From Gemmatimonadota bacterium (lineage in GTDB: Bacteria; Gemmatimonadota; Gemmatimonadetes; Gemmatimonadales; GWC2-71-9), in contig QHTX01000168.1 of the NCBI GenBank assembly GCA_003220975.1, positions 1-13,531 on the forward strand: a stretch of 13,531 nt of DNA, written 5' to 3'. The notes under the pieces were generated by a model. That model saw only the letters and a list, made by a program, of their open reading frames with translations, had not been told where the DNA came from and ran no database searches. Positions within the stretch are counted from its first letter, which is position 1, and the number at the start of each line of letters is the position of its first letter. The translations under genes and the position numbers were made by a program. Shown in pieces: positions 1 through 6,138 of this stretch.

Positions 1-510
1 CCCGCTCTGGACGACGCGTTCGCGCGCGAAATGGGCGACTTCGAGTCGCTGGACGCGCTGCGCACCGCGGTCGCCGAGGATCTCAAGAAGGAAGCGGAGC
101 GCGAAGCCGATGCGCGCGTCCGCGCCGAGTTGATCGAGCAGATCGTGCAGGCGAACAACGTCGTGGCCCCGCGGCCGCTGGTCGAGCGGGTGCTGGGGAT
201 GTACGCCCAGGCGTACGAGATTCCCGAGGAGCGCTGGGAAAAGTTCGCCCAGGAGTTCCGCGCTGTGGCCGAGTCGCAGGTGCGGCGGGATCTGGTGCTC
301 GATACCGTCGTGGAGTCCCAGAACCTGCGGGCGACCGAGGCGGAGCTGGATCAGAGGCTCCAGGAGCTCGCCGAGCGGCGCGGGATGCAGGCGGCAGAGC
401 TGTATGCGTCGCTGGAGAAAGCCAAGCGGCTCCGCGATGTCGCGCGGAGCATCACCGAGGAGAAGGTGTTCGCCTATCTCCTGTCGCAGTCCACCGTGGA
501 GCAAGCGTGA
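1..510 (+). CDS. tig: Trigger factor, C-terminal part (5' end outside window)
   Basis: Ribosome-associated chaperone and peptidyl-prolyl isomerase that binds nascent chains at the exit tunnel. Only about 169 C-terminal residues are visible. The frame is open from base 1, so the first ATG at 31 is internal. The visible part is highly charged and helical (runs such as LKKEAEREADARVRAELIEQ, then VVAPRPLVERVLGMYAQ). This matches the helical arms of the trigger-factor C-terminal chaperone domain, including the typical 'N-x-hydrophobic-P-x-x-L-V' step and a late 'ATEAELDQRLQELAERRGM' arm. The ribosome-binding and PPIase domains are outside the window. The stop TGA at 508-510 abuts clpP, and tig-clpP-clpX is a very widespread gene order that supports the call. 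A GGAG at 498-501 near the end probably serves as ribosome binding site for the next gene. Confidence 0.93.
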   Translation, partial: PALDDAFAREMGDFESLDALRTAVAEDLKKEAEREADARVRAELIEQIVQANNVVAPRPLVERVLGMYAQAYEIPEERWEKFAQEFRAVAESQVRRDLVLDTVVESQNLRATEAELDQRLQELAERRGMQAAELYASLEKAKRLRDVARSITEEKVFAYLLSQSTVEQA

Positions 511-1105
511 CGATATCATCGAGCGCTCGAGCCGTGGCGAGCGCACCTACGACATCTTCAGCCGGCTGCTGATGGACCGCATCGTCTTCCTCGGCAGCTC
601 CATCGGCGATGATGTCGCCAACATCATCATTGCGCAGCTGCTCTTTCTCGATGCCGACAATCCGGAACGGGATATTTACCTGTACGTGAATTCCCCAGGT
701 GGTATCGTATCGTCAGGCATGGCGATCTACGACACGATGCAGTTTTTGCGTGCTCCGGTAAACACGATTTGCATGGGGATGGCGGCCTCGATGGGGTCGT
801 TCCTGCTCGCCGCCGGCCGCAAGGGGAAGCGCCAGGCACTGCCCCACGCGCGCATCATGATGCACCAGCCGTCCGGCGGCACGCAGGGCACGGCCGCCGA
901 CATCGAGATCCAGGCGCGCGAGATCCTGTACCTGCGCGGCAAGCTCAACGAGCTGTACGCCAAGCATACCGGGAAGCCGGTCGAGACGATCGAGAAGGAC
1001 ATGGACCGGGACCGCTTCCTGTCGGCCGAAGAGGCCAAGGAATACGGCCTGATCGACCACGTAATCGCCAACTTGCAAGAAATCGACGACGGCAAGAAGA
1101 AGTGA
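437..1105 (+). CDS. clpP: ATP-dependent Clp protease proteolytic subunit ClpP (start uncertain, possible frameshift at 5' end)
   Basis: Serine peptidase that forms the 14-mer chamber used with ClpX or ClpA. The body is intact: SRGERTYDIFSRLL and RIVFLG at the N-terminus, the oxyanion region NSPGG, nucleophile Ser in GMAASMGS (codon 788-790), His in IMMHQPSGG and Asp in MDRDRFLSAEEA. Clear homology begins at about base 512 (DIIERSSRGER). In this frame no ATG, GTG or TTG lies between ATG 437 and ATG 572. The nearest upstream start, 437, adds about 25 basic residues encoded inside tig and lacks a good ribosome binding site. A well-spaced GGAG (498-501) precedes GTG 507-509, which overlaps the tig stop as GTGA, but that GTG is in another frame. 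One missing base between about 510 and 514 would restore a normal start. The catalytic core is certain; the given start is a placeholder. The stop is 43 bases from clpX. Confidence 0.9.
   Translation: MSRGASPRRRCSPISCRSPPWSKRDDIIERSSRGERTYDIFSRLLMDRIVFLGSSIGDDVANIIIAQLLFLDADNPERDIYLYVNSPGGIVSSGMAIYDTMQFLRAPVNTICMGMAASMGSFLLAAGRKGKRQALPHARIMMHQPSGGTQGTAADIEIQAREILYLRGKLNELYAKHTGKPVETIEKDMDRDRFLSAEEAKEYGLIDHVIANLQEIDDGKKK
498..509 (+). promoter_or_regulatory. Ribosome binding site and GTG start probably meant for clpP
   Basis: GGAG at 498-501, then five bases, then GTG at 507-509 overlapping the tig stop TGA (508-510). The spacing is ideal for translational coupling, and the same GTGA junction is used twice in the operon on the other strand of this window. 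However GTG 507 reads out of frame with the conserved ClpP sequence by one base. This is the site that argues for a one-base deletion, real or an assembly error. Confidence 0.5.
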
Positions 1106-1147
1106 CCGCTTGCGCCGGCGGCGCCCGTTTCCCATACTAGGGGCCCG

Positions 1148-2404
1148 ATGTCTCACGACAAGCACCTCCGCTGTTCCTTCTGCGGCAAGTCGAAGGACTC
1201 GGTCCGGAAGTTCATCTCCGGGCCGTCGGTCTACATTTGCAATGAGTGCATCGCCCTCTGCAACGAGATCCTGGCGGAGGACGAAGAGCGGGAGGTCTCC
1301 GAGGCGATCACCCAGGTCCCCATCCCGGCCGAGATCAAGGAGGTGCTGGACCAGTACGTGATCGGGCAGGAGAAGGCGAAGAAGACCCTCGCCGTCGCGG
1401 TCTACAACCACTACAAGCGCATCAACTCGCACCAGGGCGGGGGCCGCGAGGCTGACGTCGAGCTCGACAAGTCGAACATCCTCCTGGTCGGGCCCACGGG
1501 CGTGGGCAAGACGCTCCTCGCCCAGACGCTGGCGCGTATCCTCGACGTTCCCTTCACCATCGCCGACGCCACGACGCTCACCGAGGCCGGGTACGTCGGC
1601 GAGGACGTGGAGAACATCCTGGTGCGGCTGCTCCAGGCCGCGGACTTCAACGTCACCGAGGCGGAGCGCGGCATCGTCTACATCGACGAGATCGACAAGA
1701 TCGCCCGTAAATCGGAAAATCCCAGCATCACGCGCGACGTGTCGGGCGAGGGCGTGCAGCAGGCGCTCTTGAAGATCCTCGAAGGGACGATCGCGAGCGT
1801 GCCGCCGCAGGGCGGCCGCAAGCACCCGCAACAGGAGTACATCCAGGTCAACACCAAGGACATCCTGTTCCTGTGCGGCGGCGCGTTCGACGGGCTCGAG
1901 AAGATCATCGAGTCGCGCACCGGACGGCGCCAGATCGGCTTCACCAAAGAGGAGCTCGCGAAGGGGACGCCCGAGCGGCTCAAGAAGAACCCCTTCATCG
2001 ACGTGGAGCCGGACGACCTGCTGCGCTACGGCCTGATCCCCGAGCTCGTGGGCCGGCTCCCGGTCGCGGTCCCGCTCGACGCCCTCGACGAGGACGCCCT
2101 GATGCGCATCCTGGTCGAGCCCAAGAATGCGCTGACCAAACAATACCAGAAGCTGTTCGAGCTCGAGGACGTGCGGCTCAGCATCGAAAAGGACGCGCTC
2201 AAGGCCATCGCGCAAAAGGCGCTCAAGCGGGGCACCGGCGCCCGCGGCCTGCGCGCCATCCTCGAGGAGATGATGACCGACATCATGTTCGACCTGCCCA
2301 GCCGGGAGGACGTGCGTGAGGTCGCCATCACCGCCGAGTGCGTGACCGACGGCCGGCAACCGCTGCTCGTCACCGAGCGGGTCCGCCAGAAGAAAGAAGC
2401 CTGA
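1148..2404 (+). CDS. clpX: ATP-dependent Clp protease ATP-binding subunit ClpX
   Basis: AAA+ unfoldase that recognises tagged or damaged proteins and feeds them to ClpP in the cytoplasm. 418 residues, a normal length. Domains in order: an N-terminal C4 zinc-binding domain (Cys 9, 12, 31 and 34); Walker A GPTGVGKT (115-122); pore-loop GYVG (148-151); Walker B IVYIDE (176-181); RKH loop (224-226); the IGF tripeptide that docks on ClpP (263-265); and sensor-2 GTGARGLRA with Arg 366. All functional motifs are present. ATG 1148 is preceded by AGGGG at 1139-1143, an acceptable if closely spaced ribosome binding site, and the protein start MSHDKHLRCSFCGKS matches the family. It sits 42 bases after clpP, so the two are very likely co-transcribed. 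Its stop overlaps the likely engB start as CTGA. Confidence 0.98.
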   Translation: MSHDKHLRCSFCGKSKDSVRKFISGPSVYICNECIALCNEILAEDEEREVSEAITQVPIPAEIKEVLDQYVIGQEKAKKTLAVAVYNHYKRINSHQGGGREADVELDKSNILLVGPTGVGKTLLAQTLARILDVPFTIADATTLTEAGYVGEDVENILVRLLQAADFNVTEAERGIVYIDEIDKIARKSENPSITRDVSGEGVQQALLKILEGTIASVPPQGGRKHPQQEYIQVNTKDILFLCGGAFDGLEKIIESRTGRRQIGFTKEELAKGTPERLKKNPFIDVEPDDLLRYGLIPELVGRLPVAVPLDALDEDALMRILVEPKNALTKQYQKLFELEDVRLSIEKDALKAIAQKALKRGTGARGLRAILEEMMTDIMFDLPSREDVREVAITAECVTDGRQPLLVTERVRQKKEA

Positions 2405-2988
2405 CGGGGCCTCCCCCCCGCTTCGTCGGCTCGTTCCCCCGGGCCGACGTCCCACTCGATCCTCCGCTCCCCGAAGTCGCACTCGTCGGCCGGTCGAACG
2501 TCGGAAAATCGAGCCTGTTGAACGCCCTGGCGGGCCGGAAGATCGCCAAGGTGTCCGGGACGCCGGGCAAGACGCGAGCCCTCAACGTGTACCTCATGGG
2601 CTCCCTCTATTACTTCCTTGACCTTCCAGGTTACGGCTACGCCAAAGCAGGCAAGTCGGACCGCGCGGCGTTCCGCGGGCTCATCAGCCGTACGCTTCAC
2701 CGCCCGCGGCTCGCCGGAGTGCTCTGGCTCCTCGACGGGCGGCGCGACCCCTCCGACGAGGACCGCGACCTGCAGGATCAGTTCGCCGCCGGGGCGACGC
2801 GCATCCTTGCGGCGATCACCAAGAGTGACAAGCTTCCCCGGGGACTCACGCTGCGGCGCGAGCGCGAGCTGCGCGCAGCCCTGCAGCTGGACGAGGATCA
2901 GGCGATCGTGACGAGCGCGCGGACGGGAGCAGGGATCGACGAGCTGCGGGAGGCGGTGGCGGCGCTGATCTCAAAGGCGACGGAATGA
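2401..2988 (+). CDS. engB: Ribosome biogenesis GTP-binding protein EngB (YihA/YsxC)
   Basis: Small TRAFAC-class GTPase needed for late assembly of the 50S ribosomal subunit. The G motifs are all visible: G1 GRSNVGKSS, G2 in the segment SGTPGKTRALN, G3 DLPGYGYAKAG, G4 TKSDK and G5 VTSARTGAG. The start is unusual. The frame has GTG at 2338, inside clpX and giving 216 aa with a poor N-terminus, and otherwise only CTG at 2401. CTG 2401 overlaps the clpX stop as CTGA, follows a purine-rich stretch (2388-2399), and gives 195 aa with the G1 glycine near residue 30, the spacing known for this family. I therefore prefer CTG 2401, but GTG 2338 cannot be excluded. Downstream the stop overlaps the next gene as ATGA. 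A position after clpX fits the common clp-(lon)-engB neighbourhood. Confidence 0.93.
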   Translation: MTGPPPRFVGSFPRADVPLDPPLPEVALVGRSNVGKSSLLNALAGRKIAKVSGTPGKTRALNVYLMGSLYYFLDLPGYGYAKAGKSDRAAFRGLISRTLHRPRLAGVLWLLDGRRDPSDEDRDLQDQFAAGATRILAAITKSDKLPRGLTLRRERELRAALQLDEDQAIVTSARTGAGIDELREAVAALISKATE

Positions 2989-3081
2989 CGGAAGGACGGA
3001 AGGACGGAAGGTGGCTTCGGGTTGCGGCACTCACCGCCGCAACGTTGTCACTTTCCGTCTTTCCGTCCTTCCGTCGCCTTT
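2973..3081. repeat. GACGGAAG-type tandem repeat with 31-base imperfect inverted repeat
   Basis: Bases 2973-3003 and 3051-3081 are reverse complements of each other at 28 of 31 positions, separated by 47 bases. The left arm continues as an eight-base tandem (GACGGAAT then GACGGAAG repeated three times, about 2979-3010). The right arm is the same motif on the opposite strand (TTCCGTC units). The arms cover the end of engB, the start of the next gene and the part of that gene coding for the end of its signal peptide. A long hairpin could form in DNA or mRNA. Confidence 0.85.
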
Positions 3082-3620
3082 CTGCTCAGGACACCCTCCC
3101 GATCGGCTACGGCACGCTCAAGCGCGACGACATCGTGGTGCGATTCGCGACCGATCAGATCGCCATCCAGGTGCTGCCGCTGGCCCAGGGGGTGATCCGG
3201 CTGCTCGCACCGGACACTTACGCGTCGCTCCGGCGGCTCCTCAAGACCAAGGAGGGGGAGATCGACGCGGCCGCTCAGCGCGCCGGCGTGCTGCGCCCGA
3301 CGCTCGTGATGGTGACGTTCTTCGGCGTCGTGCCCCAGGCGCGGTTCAGCCCGGACGACCTCAACATCACGAGCCTCGGCCGGCTGTACCGGCCGGTGGG
3401 GATCGTGCCGCTCTCCCCCCGGTGGAGCTCCTACCAGCTCGACGCGCGCGAGCAGGCGGTGGCGATCTACCTGTTCGAGGAGGGGATCAGCTTCCGGGAC
3501 GCGCTGAGCGTGAGCTACCAGGACGCGACGAACGATTCGTGGACCTCGGTGCTCCACGTGCTCGACCGCGAGCGGTCACAGGTGCTGGCACGAGCGAAGC
3601 TGAACGGGAAATCCGACTAA
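2985..3620 (+). CDS. Probable secreted protein of unknown function
   Basis: I do not recognise a family. It encodes 211 residues. The N-terminus has a basic start (MTEGRKDGRWLR), a hydrophobic stretch (VAALTAATLSLSVFPSF) and a likely signal-peptidase site after LSA, before QDT, so it is probably exported. The mature part contains GYGTLKRDDIVVRFATDQIAIQVLPLAQGVIRLL, then a segment with mixed beta-like character (LVMVTFFGVVPQARFSPDDLNITSLG, VGIVPLSPRWSSYQLDARE), and ends in a charged tail. There are no cysteines and no visible catalytic motif. The ATG overlaps the engB stop (ATGA), suggesting coupled translation, but the subject matter differs from its neighbours. The signal-peptide region lies within an inverted repeat, so the N-terminal sequence may have been shaped by repeat insertion. 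The gene call is fairly sure because of the signal peptide and codon pattern; the function is unknown. Confidence 0.75.
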   Translation: MTEGRKDGRWLRVAALTAATLSLSVFPSFRRLSAQDTLPIGYGTLKRDDIVVRFATDQIAIQVLPLAQGVIRLLAPDTYASLRRLLKTKEGEIDAAAQRAGVLRPTLVMVTFFGVVPQARFSPDDLNITSLGRLYRPVGIVPLSPRWSSYQLDAREQAVAIYLFEEGISFRDALSVSYQDATNDSWTSVLHVLDRERSQVLARAKLNGKSD

Positions 3621-3661
3621 CCCACTCGTAATACCTCCCGCGGCCAAGCAGATTATTGTAG

Positions 3662-3682
3662 TGCCTCAGGAGGCATCGCTTG
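3662..3682 (+). promoter_or_regulatory. Strong ribosome binding site with TTG start, partly inside a small hairpin
   Basis: AGGAGG at 3668-3673 is a perfect Shine-Dalgarno sequence, six bases before TTG 3680-3682. This fixes the start of the histidine kinase. TGCCT (3662-3666) is complementary to AGGCA (3671-3675) with loop CAGG, so half of the site could be hidden in a five-pair hairpin. Confidence 0.7.
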
Positions 3683-5827
3683 GACCCACTCATCCAGCTC
3701 GCACTCATGGGGTTGCTCTCCGTGGCCGCCGCCGGGCTCGCCTGGCGGGCGATCCGTCTCAAGCACCGCCTCGAGTGGAGCGAGCGCGACCGGCGGCGCG
3801 CAGCGGACGAGCTGAACCGCCGGCTGTCGGAGCTGTTCTCCCTCCAGGAGCTGTCGTTCATCCTGTCGGGATCGCTGCAGCTCGACCGCATCGTCGAGCA
3901 GGTGGTGCGCTACGCGATGCGGTTTCTCGACGCCCAGGGAGCCCTTGTCGCCCTGACGCTGGACGGCGAGGCGGCGGGGGGAGCCGGAGCAGGACGCGAG
4001 GATCGCCCCCTGCTGCAGGTCACCGCCGCCGACGGTACGCTGGCGGCGCTGGCGGGTCGCGCCATCGGGGCGGACGATCCCGGTCTGGTCGTGCGGTCGC
4101 TGGGCCGCGAGCGGCTCGAGCTGGTGCGCAGCTCGGGCGGGGAGCCGACGCGGCTGGTGGCGGACGTGCAGGCCGACTCCGCGGCGGCGGTCCCGCTGCG
4201 CGCCCACGGCGTGGTGGTGGGAACCCTGGTGATCGCGAACCCGCGCGGCGGCGGGTTTGCGGCGGAGGACATCCGCCTGCTCTCCACGGTGGCGACGCAC
4301 GCCGCCATCGTGATCGCGAATGCGCGCTTCTTCGAGATGGTGCGGCACGCGAAGGAGCAGTGGGAGACGGCGTTCGATTCCCTGAGCGAGGGCATCGCGG
4401 TGGTGGACGACGCGGGACGGGTGCGCCGGGCCAACCGCTCGTTAGCCGCCATGCTCGGCGCCCCGATCCCGGGCGTCATCGGCCGCGAACTGGTCGAGGC
4501 CCTGGTCGGCACGTCCCCTCCCCTGGTCGACGTGCTCGCGGCCGCGCGCGCGGGCGATCGGGTCCAGCCGATCGTGCTGCGCTCGACCACTCTGGGGCGC
4601 GCGATCCGCGTGACCGCCGCCCGCATTCCGGCGCCTGGCGCGGGGGGGACGCAAGATCAGAGCGTGGTGGTGCTGGTAGAAGACGTGACGGACCAGCAGG
4701 CGATGGAGTCCCACCTGATCCAAAGTGAGAAGCTCGCCGCCGTCGGTCAGCTCGTCTCCGGCGTCGCCCACGAGCTCAACAATCCGCTCACCTCGATCGC
4801 CGGCCTGTCCGAGTTCCTGCTCGAGCAGAAGGAGCTCGGTGCCAAGGATCGCGGCCACCTGCGTGTGATTCACGAGCAGGCCGACCGCGCCGGGCGGATC
4901 GTGCGCAACCTGCTCACGTTCGCGCGCAAGGGTCCCGCCGAGCAGGCGCCAGTGGACTTGAACGACGTGATCCAGCGGACGCTGCTGCTCATGAGCTTCG
5001 ACCTCACCCTCAAGGACATCGTGGTGGAGACGGAGCTGGGGACGGTCCCGCCGGTGCTGGGCGACCGCCACGCGCTGCAGCAGGTGGTGCTCAACCTGCT
5101 CAACAACGCGGCGCAGGCGGTGACCACCAATCCGCCGGGCCGCCCGCAGGTGATCCATTTGAGCACCTGGTTCGACGACCGCGTGCGGCTGCGGGTCGCC
5201 GACACCGGCCCTGGGATCCCGGACGACGTCCTGCCCCAGCTCTTCACGCCGTTCTTCACGACCAAGGAGCCGGGCCAGGGGACCGGGTTGGGCCTGTCGA
5301 TCACGTATTCGATCGTCGAGGCGCACGGCGGGCGCATCACCGTGGAGCGACCTTCCGACGGGGGCGCGGCGTTCCTCGTCGACCTACCAGCCGCTCCCGC
5401 CGCGGCCGCCGCGGCGCCGCGCAAGACGCCCGAGCCGCAGGCCGCGCCCGCCGTGAAGCGCACCATCCTGCTCGTGGACGACGACCCCGCCGTGCGCCGC
5501 ATGGTGAAGGCGCTGTTCGGACGCGAGGGGCACTCGGTGGAGGTGGCGCGGAGCGGGCAGCACGCGCTCGACCTCGCGCGCACCCGGGGGTACGACCTGA
5601 TCCTCGCGGACGCGCAGGCGCCGGCGCGCGATCGCCTATTCGTAGAGCAGCTGGTGGAGACGCAGCCCGATCTCCGCGACCGGGTGCTGGTCGGCCTGGG
5701 GGAGGTGCCGCCGCCGGCGGAAAAGGCGCTGGCGCGGCTCGGCGTGCGCTACGTGCGCAAGCCCTTCAACCTGCGCGATCTGCGTGACGAGGCGGCGCGG
5801 GTCTGGGCGGCGGCCACGCTGTCGTAG
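3680..5827 (+). CDS. Membrane-anchored GAF-PAS hybrid sensor histidine kinase with C-terminal receiver
   Basis: Two-component sensor of 715 residues. Order: one N-terminal membrane segment (about 5-24); a charged, probably coiled linker; a GAF-like domain (about 57-215); a PAS domain (about 225-335, SLSEGIAVVDDAGRVRRAN); HisKA with phospho-acceptor His 364 in GVAHELNNP; HATPase with N-box NLLNNAAQAV, G1 DTGPGIPDD, F-box FTPFFTTK and G2 GQGTGLGLS (532-540); an Ala/Pro linker; and a receiver (about 595-712). The receiver keeps the acidic pair (Asp 600/601), the phospho-acceptor Asp 644 and Lys 694, but the usual Thr/Ser switch position is Leu 673 by my alignment. The H-box style resembles NtrB-like kinases. 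TTG start is set by a perfect AGGAGG. No separate response regulator lies beside it, so its output is unknown. The last 79 bases overlap the convergent alkyltransferase-like gene. Confidence 0.95.
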   Translation: MDPLIQLALMGLLSVAAAGLAWRAIRLKHRLEWSERDRRRAADELNRRLSELFSLQELSFILSGSLQLDRIVEQVVRYAMRFLDAQGALVALTLDGEAAGGAGAGREDRPLLQVTAADGTLAALAGRAIGADDPGLVVRSLGRERLELVRSSGGEPTRLVADVQADSAAAVPLRAHGVVVGTLVIANPRGGGFAAEDIRLLSTVATHAAIVIANARFFEMVRHAKEQWETAFDSLSEGIAVVDDAGRVRRANRSLAAMLGAPIPGVIGRELVEALVGTSPPLVDVLAAARAGDRVQPIVLRSTTLGRAIRVTAARIPAPGAGGTQDQSVVVLVEDVTDQQAMESHLIQSEKLAAVGQLVSGVAHELNNPLTSIAGLSEFLLEQKELGAKDRGHLRVIHEQADRAGRIVRNLLTFARKGPAEQAPVDLNDVIQRTLLLMSFDLTLKDIVVETELGTVPPVLGDRHALQQVVLNLLNNAAQAVTTNPPGRPQVIHLSTWFDDRVRLRVADTGPGIPDDVLPQLFTPFFTTKEPGQGTGLGLSITYSIVEAHGGRITVERPSDGGAAFLVDLPAAPAAAAAAPRKTPEPQAAPAVKRTILLVDDDPAVRRMVKALFGREGHSVEVARSGQHALDLARTRGYDLILADAQAPARDRLFVEQLVETQPDLRDRVLVGLGEVPPPAEKALARLGVRYVRKPFNLRDLRDEAARVWAAATLS

Positions 5828-6138
5828 GCCTCGGCCGGCCAGCCGAACAGCGCGAGATTCGCGGCCCCGCCCGGCGCGAACTTCACGCCCTCCCGCAACA
5901 GCAGCGCGCGCTGCACCACGCCGCTGTGGTCGTGCGCCGCGAACGAGCTGCGGCCCGCCGCGTTGAGCACGCGCCACCACGGCACATCCGAGTCGTCGCG
6001 CAGCGCCGACAGGGCCCAGCCCACGGTGCGCGCCGCGCCCGGCCGACCGGCGAGCCGCGCCACGACGCCGTAGGTCGCCACCCGGCCCTTGGGAATGTGC
6101 CGCACCACCCGGTAGATCCGATGATAGAAGGGGTTCAC
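5749..6138 (-). CDS. Alkyltransferase-like protein (ATL, MGMT/YbaZ family)
   Basis: 129 residues, related to the DNA-binding domain of O6-methylguanine-DNA methyltransferase. The sequence shows IPKGRVATYGVVARLAGRPGAARTVGWAL, the winged helix with the base-flipping Tyr and the Arg finger region. It then has PWWRV where true methyltransferases have PCHRV. Trp 54 in place of the acceptor Cys is the hallmark of ATL proteins, which bind O6-alkylguanine and hand it to nucleotide excision repair rather than repair it directly. The second Trp replaces the following His. GTG start at 6138 overlaps the hisF stop as GTGA, so it is the last gene of the his operon. About 26 C-terminal residues, rich in Arg and Ser, are encoded over the end of the convergent kinase gene and go beyond the usual family end (LALFGWP), so they may carry no function. 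The family assignment is strong; the role is inferred. Confidence 0.9.
   Translation of the reverse strand: MNPFYHRIYRVVRHIPKGRVATYGVVARLAGRPGAARTVGWALSALRDDSDVPWWRVLNAAGRSSFAAHDHSGVVQRALLLREGVKFAPGGAANLALFGWPAEAYDSVAAAQTRAASSRRSRRLKGLRT

Noticed and set aside
713..2482. 589-codon open frame on the minus strand opposite clpP and clpX
   Set aside because: Antisense to two certain genes with all their motifs. The translation is Leu/Asp/Arg-rich with no domain pattern, as expected for the antisense frame of GC-rich DNA.
2973..3081. CRISPR array
   Set aside because: Units are only eight bases, contiguous, without spacers, and no cas genes are present.
3621..3679. Promoter for the histidine kinase
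   Set aside because: AT-richer patches such as ATTATTGTAG are present, but no convincing pair of -35 and -10 boxes with proper spacing can be seen.
3661..4728. 355-codon open frame on the plus strand overlapping the histidine kinase
   Set aside because: Arg/Gly/Ala-rich shadow of the kinase frame. The kinase frame has the strong ribosome binding site and all domains.
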